Part shown: one piece after another, positions 8,668-16,298 of the stretch
Position numbering within the stretch: position 1 is the first letter of the stretch
How the letters are laid out: each line of letters opens with the position of its first letter
Origin: Arcobacter sp.
GTDB lineage: Bacteria; Campylobacterota; Campylobacteria; Campylobacterales; Arcobacteraceae
DNA length: 64,000 nt
Direction of reading: 5' to 3'
Assembly: GCA_002869535.1 (NCBI GenBank)
Contig: PKUK01000010.1
Location: 31,751 to 95,750, forward strand
Program-made: the position numbers and the translations under genes
The notes under the pieces: model-generated
What the model was told of the DNA's origin: nothing
Seen by the model: only the letters and a program-made list of their open reading frames with translations
The model's database searches: none

Positions 8668-9347
8668 TGGATATAATACCAAGATTAAAAAGTAAAACAA
8701 TTCTTTTAGTAGAAGATGAAAAAGTTATAAGAGAAAATATCGCTTCAATGTTAAAATTCTTTTTTAAAGAAGTTTACATCGCAATTGATGGCTATGATGG
8801 TATTGATAAATATGAAAACAATCTTCCAGATATAGTAATGACTGATTTAAAGATGCCAAATATGGGTGGTTTTGAATTAATCTCTGAACTTAAAAATCGT
8901 AAATCAACTGCCTTTACTATTATAGTGTCTGCTCACACAGATACTGATTTACTTATAAATGCCATACACAATGGAGTAGATAGATATATAGTCAAACCAG
9001 TATTAGAAGATGATTTATTTGATACCTTTAAAGCCTTTTTAGAAAAACTTGATAATGTTATGCCCCAAGTTATAAAGTTGAGTGACAACTTATCAATAGA
9101 TATTGATAAAAGAGAAGTAATCTCAAATGGAGAGTCTATTCACTTAAATAAAAAAGAGAATATGCTTTTAAAACTTTTATGTAAAGATTTTAATAAAACT
9201 ATTTCCTATGAATAAATAGAGTATCAAGTTTGGGGAAGTGAGTCTATGAGCCTATCTGCAATAAGAAGTGTTGTTAGAGATTTGAGAAAGAAGACAGGGC
9301 AAAATTATATTATAAATGTTTCGGGGGTTGGATATAGATTGAAATAA
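8664..9347 (+). pseudogene. OmpR/PhoB-type response regulator, interrupted by an in-frame TAA at codon 184
   Basis: Receiver domain in residues 1-120 with Glu17/Asp18, phospho-acceptor Asp61 (TDLKMP) and the KP lysine near residue 113. A winged-helix domain begins near residue 145. The frame meets TAA at 9213-9215, inside the DNA-binding domain. Translation in the same frame continues without other stops through IEYQVWG, RSVVRDLRKKTG and GVGYRLK, the canonical OmpR C-terminus, to a TAA at 9345-9347 in the loop of a 12-bp hairpin. The expected residue at the break is Glu (GAA to TAA is one change). As given, the regulator would lack its recognition helix and wing. It pairs with the upstream haem kinase (4-base overlap). 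Confidence 0.88.
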
Positions 9348-9360
9348 TTTTCAATCTATA
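9333..9360. terminator. Bidirectional hairpin between the response regulator and nasA
   Basis: A perfect 12-bp stem (9333-9344 with 9349-9360) and a 4-base loop lie between convergent genes. The regulator's natural stop codon (9345-9347) falls in the loop, which supports 9347 rather than 9215 as the original gene end. Confidence 0.7.
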
Positions 9361-9361
9361 T

Positions 9362-11356
9362 TTATATTCTAGTAATACTCTTAACTCTAACTGCACTATG
9401 ATTATAATCTGGTTCAAATGATTCTTTATCTACCAAGTCAAGTGTAAGATAGTTGATTTTTTTTACACTTACTGGGATAAAGATAGTTTTTTCTCTTACA
9501 TCAGGTGTTACTTTTGCTTCTAAAGTAATTTCCCCTCTTGCAGAAGTTACATCTACCATATCTCCATTTTTTATCTCTAAGTCTTTTGCATCATTTGGAT
9601 TTATTTCTACATATTCTAGAGGTTTATATTTTTTCAGCTTATCTACATGTGCTGTTTTTGTACCACTATGCCATTGATCTCTTGTTCTTCCTGTTAGAAG
9701 AATAAAAGGAAACTCTTTTGATGTTTTCTCCGATAAGTTTTCATTTTTTACGAAATGTATATTTGCTTTTTGATTTGTAGTTAAGTATTTATTATCTTTA
9801 AATAGATTTTTTCCCCATATAAAAGTATCCTCTTTCATTTTATGTATATCTAGATGTTGATTTGTACTTATTTTTGTAATCTCTTGAAATTCTTGGAAAA
9901 TTTCTTCTACATTTTCATAATTAAATGAGTCCTTTAATCCAAGCTCCCAAGCTATGAGTTTGAAAACCTCCCAGTCAGGTTTACAATCGATTGATGTTCT
10001 TGTTACTTTCTTTTGTTTGGTTATTGTTCTATCCATATTTGTTTGTGTTCCATCTTTTTCTCCCCAAGGAGCAGCTGGAAGTTTTATGTGTGCAAAGGGT
10101 GAAGTTTCTGAATTCTCATAAGCATTTACTTCAACTATTAATGGAATATTTTTAAAGGCTTCTTCTACTTTAGTTCTATTTGGAAGATGGTATATTGGAT
10201 CTGTATGTGAAATTATGAGGATTTCAATATTTCCTTTTAAAGCTTCATCAACAATCTCACATGAAGTTAGCCCTCTTTGATTTTTTATTCCTGATGTTTT
10301 CCAAAACTCTTCAACCTTTTTTATTGACTCTGGTTCAAAATCCAAATGAACGGCAAGTGTTGTAGACAAACCTCCTACTTCTCTTCCACCCATAGCATTT
10401 GGCTGACCTGTTAGTGAAAAAGGTCCATTTCCTGCTTTGTTTATTTTTCCAGTGATTAGATGCATATTTATAAGACTTAAGTTTTTATCCACACCTTGAA
10501 CACTTTGATTTAGTCCCATTGTCCATGCACTTATTATGTTTTCATTTTCATAAAATAGTTGTATAAACTCTTCAAACTGCTCTTTTGACAAACCAGTTCT
10601 TTTTAGCATTTTTGTTTTTGCTTCCCTTGAGAGTTTATTTTTATATATATCAAAGTTGTTCGTATACTTTTCTATATAATCCATATTGATTTTTTCATCA
10701 TTAATCAATCTTTGGCAAACAAGATTAAAAAAGTCTATATCACTTCCCACTTTTATTTGTAAGTGCAAATGGGCAGCATTTGTAGTTAGAGTAACTCTAG
10801 GATCTATTACTACAAGTTTTAATCCTCTTTTTAACTCTTTTTTGATTTTATTAAAAAATACAACATGTGCTTCTGCAGCATTTGAACCTACAAGAATTAG
10901 TAAGTTTGCTTTTTTAATATCTTTCATAGAGACTGGTACATAATCAACGCCAAATGCTTTTTTATGAGCTACTACTGCACTTGCCATACATGTTCTACTA
11001 TTGGTATCAACATTATTTGTATTTATAAAACCTTTTGCCAATTTATTAGCAATATAGTAATCTTCTGTTAAAAGTTGTCCAGAAAGATAGAATGCTATTT
11101 TTTCAGGATTGGTTTTTTTTATTTTTGATGCTATATATTTAATTGATGTATCCCAATCTATTGTTGTAAATTTACCATCTTGTTTTATTTGAGGTCTTAA
11201 TAACCTCGATGATGTTTGTATCGTGTGAAGTTCAGAAACTCCTTTTGCACATAATAACCCTTCATTAGTAGGATATGATATGTCGCCAACAAGTTTAGAT
11301 GTATCAAACTCTATTCCACAACCAACACCACAATAACCACATACAGACTTAATCAT
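9362..11356 (-). CDS. nasA: Assimilatory nitrate reductase catalytic subunit (molybdopterin, [4Fe-4S])
   Basis: Reduces nitrate to nitrite in the cytoplasm, 664 residues. The N-terminal [4Fe-4S] ligands are Cys6, Cys9, Cys13 and Cys36, followed by LCAKG. NSRTCMASA near residue 145 carries the cysteine expected to bind molybdenum. The C-terminal molybdopterin-binding domain includes TGRTRDQWHSGTKT. There is no signal peptide, no CxxC-rich BFD tail and no adjacent NasB-like flavoprotein, so it resembles the compact ferredoxin/flavodoxin-linked NarB/NasA form; the electron donor is not in this window. It faces nrtA across a control region with the third palindrome. Confidence 0.93.
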   Translation of the reverse strand: MIKSVCGYCGVGCGIEFDTSKLVGDISYPTNEGLLCAKGVSELHTIQTSSRLLRPQIKQDGKFTTIDWDTSIKYIASKIKKTNPEKIAFYLSGQLLTEDYYIANKLAKGFINTNNVDTNSRTCMASAVVAHKKAFGVDYVPVSMKDIKKANLLILVGSNAAEAHVVFFNKIKKELKRGLKLVVIDPRVTLTTNAAHLHLQIKVGSDIDFFNLVCQRLINDEKINMDYIEKYTNNFDIYKNKLSREAKTKMLKRTGLSKEQFEEFIQLFYENENIISAWTMGLNQSVQGVDKNLSLINMHLITGKINKAGNGPFSLTGQPNAMGGREVGGLSTTLAVHLDFEPESIKKVEEFWKTSGIKNQRGLTSCEIVDEALKGNIEILIISHTDPIYHLPNRTKVEEAFKNIPLIVEVNAYENSETSPFAHIKLPAAPWGEKDGTQTNMDRTITKQKKVTRTSIDCKPDWEVFKLIAWELGLKDSFNYENVEEIFQEFQEITKISTNQHLDIHKMKEDTFIWGKNLFKDNKYLTTNQKANIHFVKNENLSEKTSKEFPFILLTGRTRDQWHSGTKTAHVDKLKKYKPLEYVEINPNDAKDLEIKNGDMVDVTSARGEITLEAKVTPDVREKTIFIPVSVKKINYLTLDLVDKESFEPDYNHSAVRVKSITRI

Positions 11357-11420
11357 TTTAAACCTTTTTATTATATATGATGTAATTATACAATAAAATT
11401 CATTAAAAATTAAGAATAAC

Positions 11421-11437
11421 TGTATATAAAATATACA
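11421..11437. promoter_or_regulatory. 17-bp palindrome TGTATA-N5-TATACA between nasA and nrtA (copy 3)
   Basis: TGTATA (11421-11426), TAAAA, TATACA (11432-11437). The arms match the other two copies exactly; only the spacer differs. It is centred about 42 bases upstream of the probable nrtA -10 element and 73 bases from the nasA start, a suitable position for an activator of either gene. Confidence 0.7.
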
Positions 11438-11443
11438 AATAAG

Positions 11444-11474
11444 TTGAAATTTACATTAATAAATAGTATATAAT
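11444..11474 (+). promoter_or_regulatory. Probable nrtA promoter
   Basis: TTGAAA at 11444-11449 and TATAAT at 11469-11474 with a 19-base spacer, 43 bases upstream of the nrtA ATG at 11518. Epsilonproteobacterial promoters often rely on the -10 box, so the -35 assignment is weak. Confidence 0.45.
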
Positions 11475-11517
11475 TTCTCCATCGATTATTTAAAATGAAT
11501 AAATTCAAGGAGAAAAG

Positions 11518-12897
11518 ATGTTAAAACAAGTGTTAAAAATAGGTCTTGGGATTTAAGTTGTAGCTTCTACATTGATGGCAACTCCCGAAAAAACTAAATT
11601 AAAAATAGGTTTTATTGCATTGACTGATTGTGCTCCATTAGTAATAGCAAAAGAAAAAGGTTTTTTTAAAGAAGAAGGCTTAGATGTACATGTTTCAAAA
11701 GAAGGTGGTGGTTGGCCTGGAATTCAACAAAAAGTTATAAGTGGAGAGTATGATTTTTCACATGCACTTGCTGGTATGCCTATTGCTGCAACTTTAGGAA
11801 TAAATGGAAATGCACACTTACAAGCACTTTTATCACTTGATTTAAATGGTAATGCAATTACTTATGGTAATAACATTATAAAAGAGATGGAAAAATACGG
11901 ATTAGATAAAACAAAAAGACCAGTAAGTGCTGAGAGTTTAAAAAAGTATATTGATGCAAAACATAAAGCAGAAGGTTCAAACTATTCTCCACTAAACTTT
12001 GGAATGGTACATCCAGTTTCAACACATAATTATGAGTTAAGATATTGGATGGCATCTAGTGGAATTAAGCCTGATGAAGATTGTACAATCAAACCTTTCC
12101 CACCACCTACTATGCCATCAAACCTAATTGCTGGAAATATAGAAGGATATTGTGTTGGTGAGCCTTGGAATTCTCGAATTGTTCTTAAAGGAGCAGGAAG
12201 TGCGTTAGTTACAAATTATGATATTTGGAACAATAATCCAGAAAAAGTTTTACAAGCAAGAGCAGATTTTGTTAAGAAAAATCCAGAAACTACAAAAGCA
12301 GTTATGAGAGCAGTTATAAAAGCTCAAATGTGGTTAGATGCTTCTTGGGAAAATAGAGAAGAGGCTATTAAGTACTTGGCTAAAAACAATTATGTAAAGG
12401 CACCAGTTAATGTTTTAAGAAAATCAATGAGTGGAACTTTCCTTTATAACAAAGGTGTAGATTCTGCAAATCCTATGTTTAATGTATTTGCAAATGATTA
12501 TGCTGCATATCCCTTTTATTCACATGGTATGTGGTTTATCACTCAAATGTATAGATGGGGACAACTTGACCATGCAGTTAATATGAAAGAAGTTATAGAA
12601 AAAGTTTATAGACCTGACTTATTTGCAGTTGTAGCAAAAGAGGTTGGATACTCTTTACCAGAATCTCCTTGGAAAAAAGATGGTGTTGATGAATATAACA
12701 AATTCTTAGATGGAAAAGTATGGGATCCAAATAAAGCAGTTGATTATATTTATGACTTTAAAGTTCAAAACTCTTTAGTATCAAAAGAAGAGTTAGCTAA
12801 AGCAAACAAATGGATAGTTGAAACAAAACAACCAGCATATGTTTGTCCTTATGGACCAGCAGGATGTGCAGATCCGAAGTTTGTAACAAAAAAATAA
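11518..12897 (+). pseudogene. nrtA: Nitrate ABC transporter substrate-binding protein, signal peptide interrupted by TAA
   Basis: CmpA/NrtA-family periplasmic binding protein for nitrate. The ATG at 11518 follows AAGGAGAAAAG and opens a signal peptide (MLKQVLKIGLGI, then a stop, then VVASTLMA). The TAA at 11554-11556 is the thirteenth codon; everything after it is in the same frame and intact for 447 codons. The mature domain starts near TPEKTKLKIGF, with family motifs such as GGGWPG, GEPWNSR and YPFYSHGMW. Re-initiation at TTG 11572 or ATG 11575 would give a protein without export signal. TCA to TAA or TTA to TAA would each be a single change. It heads nrtABC. Confidence 0.88.
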
Positions 12898-12898
12898 C

Positions 12899-12923
12899 TA
12901 AAAGAGGAAATTTTCCTCTTTTA
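12899..12923 (+). terminator. Hairpin just after nrtA
   Basis: TAAAAGAGGAAA (12899-12910) pairs with TTTCCTCTTTTA (12912-12923), a 12-bp stem immediately after the nrtA stop. It could be a partial terminator or a 3' stabiliser of the nrtA message. Confidence 0.55.
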
Positions 12924-12925
12924 TG

Positions 12926-12982
12926 ATTACTGATATTAATGCTTGATTTACTCTCCTTTTTTCAAGCATTAATATGAGTAAT
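12926..12982 (+). promoter_or_regulatory. Long hairpin between nrtA and nrtB
   Basis: Arms 12926-12946 and 12962-12982 are complementary at 20 of 21 positions (single C/G mismatch at the seventh base), with a 15-base pyrimidine-rich loop. No U-tract follows. It resembles the intercistronic structures that set the ratio of binding protein to permease in ABC transporter operons; attenuation or RNA processing is inferred. Confidence 0.6.
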
Positions 12983-13012
12983 TACTTTTAAAGTAAGAAC
13001 GAAAGGTAAAAA

Positions 13013-13822
13013 ATGAATAAAAATAGGTTAAAAAATATTGTGCTTCCAGCTATTGTTTTTTTTATAATAGTAGCTATATGGTCAACGATTGCACAAAATG
13101 TCCACAATTTTCCAACACCAGCTGATACTTTTGTACATGCATTTGGTGGAACAGATAGTAATGGCGATGAGGTAATCGGAGTTTTGTCTGATCCCTTTTA
13201 TGTGGAAAATCAAGATGACAAAGGTATTTTTTGGCAAGTAGTAAGTTCACTTGAGAGAGTTTTTGCTGGATTTATTTTGGCAATTATTATAGGTGTTCCT
13301 GTGGGATTATCAATTGGAATGAGCAAAAATTTTCAAATTGCGTTAGAACCATATATTCAGATTTTTAAACCGGTATCTCCATTGGCTTGGTTACCTCTTT
13401 TACTTTTCGTATTTCAAGATATAAATGCGACAGCTATTTCAACAATTTTTGTTACCTCAATATGGCCAATTATTATAAATACTTCACTTGGAGTTAAAAG
13501 TGTAAGTGAAGATTATATGAATGTGGCAAAGGTTTTACAATTTACTCCACTAGAAAAAATTAGAAAGATAATTTTACCAGTTGCCGTTCCATATATTTTT
13601 ACGGGTATGCGATTAAGTCTTGGTATTGCATGGCTTGTAATTGTAGCAGCTGAGATGTTAACGGGTGGTATTGGTATTGGATTTTGGATTTGGGATGAAT
13701 ATAACAATCTTAACTACTATAATATCATTATTGGTATCATCATTGTTGGGTTGGTTGGATTTTTATTGGACATTATTATGGGAAAAATTGCAGATTTTTT
13801 TGATTATAGAAAGAGAGTTTAA
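13013..13822 (+). CDS. nrtB: Nitrate ABC transporter permease
   Basis: Inner-membrane permease of the nitrate importer, 269 residues, with an N-terminal membrane segment at about 9-27, a periplasmic stretch and further segments in the second half. The BPD-type EAA-like region (residues 165-200) and the ending IAWLVIVAAEMLTGG, GIGFWIWDEYN are typical of the NtrB/CmpB/SsuC group. The start ATG is preceded by GAAAGG. It is intact, unlike nrtA and nrtC on either side. The gap to nrtC is two bases, so the two are translationally linked. Confidence 0.92.
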   Translation: MNKNRLKNIVLPAIVFFIIVAIWSTIAQNVHNFPTPADTFVHAFGGTDSNGDEVIGVLSDPFYVENQDDKGIFWQVVSSLERVFAGFILAIIIGVPVGLSIGMSKNFQIALEPYIQIFKPVSPLAWLPLLLFVFQDINATAISTIFVTSIWPIIINTSLGVKSVSEDYMNVAKVLQFTPLEKIRKIILPVAVPYIFTGMRLSLGIAWLVIVAAEMLTGGIGIGFWIWDEYNNLNYYNIIIGIIIVGLVGFLLDIIMGKIADFFDYRKRV

Positions 13823-13824
13823 AG

Positions 13825-14619
13825 ATGGAAAAGAAATTTTTGAGTTTAGAGTTTGTAGATAAAGTTTTCCCTTTACCAAATGGAAAAGAGTATGTGGCAG
13901 TTAAAGATGTAAATTTACAAATCAAAAAAGATGAAATAGTATCAATAATTGGACATAGTGGTTGTGGTAAAAGTACTTTATTAAATATGATTGCTGGACT
14001 TGATACAGTAAGTTCTGGAGGAATATTTTTAAATAATAAAGAAGTAAATGGACCAGGACCAGATAGAGCAGTTGTTTTTCAAAACCATTCATTATTACCT
14101 TGGCTAACAGTTTTTCAAAATATTTAATTAGCAGTTAAAAAAGTAATGCCAGAATTAAGTAAAAGTGATCTTGAAGAGAGAGTTGATAAATTTGTTGACA
14201 TGGTTAATTTAACACATGCTAGAGATAAGTTTCCAGGAGAGATATCTGGTGGTATGAAACAAAGAGTTGGAATAGCAAGAGCTTTATCTATAAGACCAGA
14301 AGTTTTACTTATGGATGAGCCTTTTGGAGCACTAGATTCTTTAACAAGAGCAAATCTACAAGAGCACTTAATGAGAATACAACAAAGTGTAAAAAATACA
14401 GTTATTATTATCACACATGATATTGATGAAGCTGTTTTATTAAGTGATAGAGTTGTAATGATGACAAATGGTCCAAGCGCAACTATTGGTGAAGTTTTAG
14501 AAGTAAACTTACCACATCCAAGAAACAGAGTTGAGCTTCAAAAAGATTCAGAATATATTAGATGTAGAGAAGCAATTTTGAGCTTTCTTTATGAAAAATT
14601 TGCAAAAGAAGATGAGTAA
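13825..14619 (+). pseudogene. nrtC: Nitrate ABC transporter ATP-binding protein, interrupted by TAA at codon 101
   Basis: ATPase of the nitrate importer, NrtC/NrtD/TauB-type. Walker A GHSGCGKST, Q-loop VFQNHSLLPW, signature SGGMKQRVGIARAL, Walker B VLLMDEPFGALD and switch histidine THD are all present in one reading frame of 264 sense and stop codons. A TAA at 14125-14127, just after the Q-loop (FQNI, stop, LAVKKV), separates Walker A from the signature motif. Neither half could work alone. Tyr is the likely original residue (TAT or TAC to TAA). The protein lacks the extra C-terminal NrtA-like domain of cyanobacterial NrtC. Confidence 0.88.
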
Positions 14620-14650
14620 AATTAAAGTAAGTAAACTTACTTTAATTTTA
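14617..14650. terminator. Bidirectional terminator between nrtC and the BamB-like gene
   Basis: A perfect 15-bp stem (14617-14631 with 14636-14650) and a TAAA loop. The stop codons of both convergent genes lie within the hairpin. A- and U-rich flanks suit termination in both directions. Confidence 0.8.
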
Positions 14651-15608
14651 TATATTCATCGTGGATATAAATTGTATCATCAAAAACTATAACTTTATCC
14701 TCTTCATCAAAAGAGTAATCATAAATTTTATCAGTTTTAAAATCTTCAGAGATATTTACTATATAACCTTGTGATTCTAAAGCATATATTGAACTTCCAA
14801 AAGCTAATGCATAAAATTTAGCAAATTTATATTTTTTTCTATTCATTATATTTAATGAAATATCTGTTTTAATTATTTGACCATCAATTGTTGCTAAATA
14901 TATATCAGTTCCATGAGAGATGATATCTCTTAAGTCATACTCTTTTATATTTAAAACGCCATCCCCTACAGAGATGATTTTTTTTGAACTTGCTGCTATT
15001 AAAGTATTATTTACCACAGTTAAATAGATGATATTGTTAAACTTATTATCTGCATCAACAATGATATTTCTAACTACTTTATAGTTTTGAGCAGATACAA
15101 CTAATATTTTTCCATCAAGTGTTGGAAATAGTATTAAGTTTGACATGAAAAATGGAGCTGCAATTCTATTATCATTTGCTAGGGATTTTGTTAGGTACTC
15201 TTTAAATAAAATTTTACCATCTCTTAAATCATAAGCCATAATTGAATTATCACTATTAACTAAAGCTAAAATATCATCTTTCATACTTGCTGCAACAACT
15301 GCAGTATTTGTTACTATTTCTTTATCTGCAACAAAAATCTTATCTTTTATATTTGTAGAGATAACTTTTCCCTCATTTAAGTTTAAAAACTCAAAGCCTT
15401 CAGGAAGTTTTATATTTGAAACACCCCTAGAACTAATAAATTGTCCATTATCTAACGTTGCACCATCTCTATTAAATGATTTTATACTAGAGCTTATAGA
15501 CTTACTATCTTGATTAAAAGATGAAGTATCTTCAGGTTCAAAATACTGTTTTTTAGAACAAGCAGTAAATAGTACGATTGCTGAAATTAAAATTAGTAAA
15601 TGTTTCAT
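14637..15608 (-). CDS. BamB-like beta-propeller outer-membrane lipoprotein
   Basis: 323 residues. A lipoprotein signal peptide with lipobox LFTAC (Cys17) is clear. The rest reads as repeated short beta-strand units (for example DDILALVNSDNSIMAYDLRDGKIL and DGKILVVSAQN-like segments), as in PQQ-like propellers. BamB is the accessory lipoprotein of the outer-membrane protein assembly machine. The gene next upstream encodes a YfgM-like protein, and yfgM-bamB are neighbours in Escherichia coli, which supports the call. Sequence similarity to true BamB is weak by eye. Confidence 0.6.
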   Translation of the reverse strand: MKHLLILISAIVLFTACSKKQYFEPEDTSSFNQDSKSISSSIKSFNRDGATLDNGQFISSRGVSNIKLPEGFEFLNLNEGKVISTNIKDKIFVADKEIVTNTAVVAASMKDDILALVNSDNSIMAYDLRDGKILFKEYLTKSLANDNRIAAPFFMSNLILFPTLDGKILVVSAQNYKVVRNIIVDADNKFNNIIYLTVVNNTLIAASSKKIISVGDGVLNIKEYDLRDIISHGTDIYLATIDGQIIKTDISLNIMNRKKYKFAKFYALAFGSSIYALESQGYIVNISEDFKTDKIYDYSFDEEDKVIVFDDTIYIHDEYIKLK

Positions 15609-15617
15609 TATATACCT

Positions 15618-16190
15618 TTATTTTGTTATTAAATAGTGCTCTAAAAGTGCAACTAAATCTGTAACTTGTGATGTCTCAGTAATCATTTTAAGAGCATCTC
15701 TTGCCTCTTGATATTTTCCTGTTTGAGCTAAAATAAGTGCTCTATTAAATATTGCAAACTCTTTTAATAAAAAGTTCTTTTCCATAGAAACATCATTTAG
15801 TTTTTTTACATTTTGCTCTTTTATAGCTTTTTCATATGCTAAGAGTTCTTTAAAAAATTCTGTATTTATTGAAATATCTTTTTTCTGTGAGTTAAATAAT
15901 ACTATTTCATATAGTCTAGTATTTAAGCCTTTTAAAGTCTCTAAAGCTTTTTCATCATTAGGATTTTTTAATAACTCTTGAAAAACTATATTTGCTTTTA
16001 TTTTGTTTTGTTCTTTTAGATATGAAGTTACATTTATAGCTATTACTGCTACAACAATTATTACAACAGCAGATATAATTAATAGCTTGTATTTTTTGAA
16101 AAATCTTTCTAGTCTTACAAAGCCTTCTAAAAATTTTTCTTCACTATTAAGCTCTTCTTTTACGAAATCCATATTCTCTTTTAAACTCAT
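15618..16190 (-). CDS. YfgM-like membrane-anchored TPR protein
   Basis: 190 residues: a short cytoplasmic N-terminus, one membrane helix at about residues 34-52 (YKLLIISAVVIIVVAVIAI), then a periplasmic helical region with TPR-like helix pairs (NPNDEKALETL, FNRALILAQTGKYQEAR). In the YfgM/ancillary-SecYEG family the periplasmic TPR region acts in chaperoning exported proteins. It is nine bases upstream of the BamB-like gene on the same strand, matching the yfgM-bamB order known elsewhere. Confidence 0.65.
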   Translation of the reverse strand: MSLKENMDFVKEELNSEEKFLEGFVRLERFFKKYKLLIISAVVIIVVAVIAINVTSYLKEQNKIKANIVFQELLKNPNDEKALETLKGLNTRLYEIVLFNSQKKDISINTEFFKELLAYEKAIKEQNVKKLNDVSMEKNFLLKEFAIFNRALILAQTGKYQEARDALKMITETSQVTDLVALLEHYLITK

Positions 16191-16264
16191 TGATTAACCT
16201 TCTAAAAAATTAGCTATAAGTGTACAAAAATTTTCATAAAATCTTACTTTTATAAAAAATTATA

Positions 16265-16270
16265 TATAAT
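16265..16270 (+). promoter_or_regulatory. Probable -10 element for ctpA
   Basis: TATAAT lies 28 bases before the ctpA ATG, in the divergent region shared with the YfgM-like gene. Confidence 0.45.
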
Positions 16271-16298
16271 ACAAACCTATTAAAGTATTGGGGTTAAG

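Noticed and set aside
12926..12982. Insertion-sequence remnant suggested by the long inverted repeat
   Set aside because: No transposase frame and no target duplication; the space between the arms is 15 bases.
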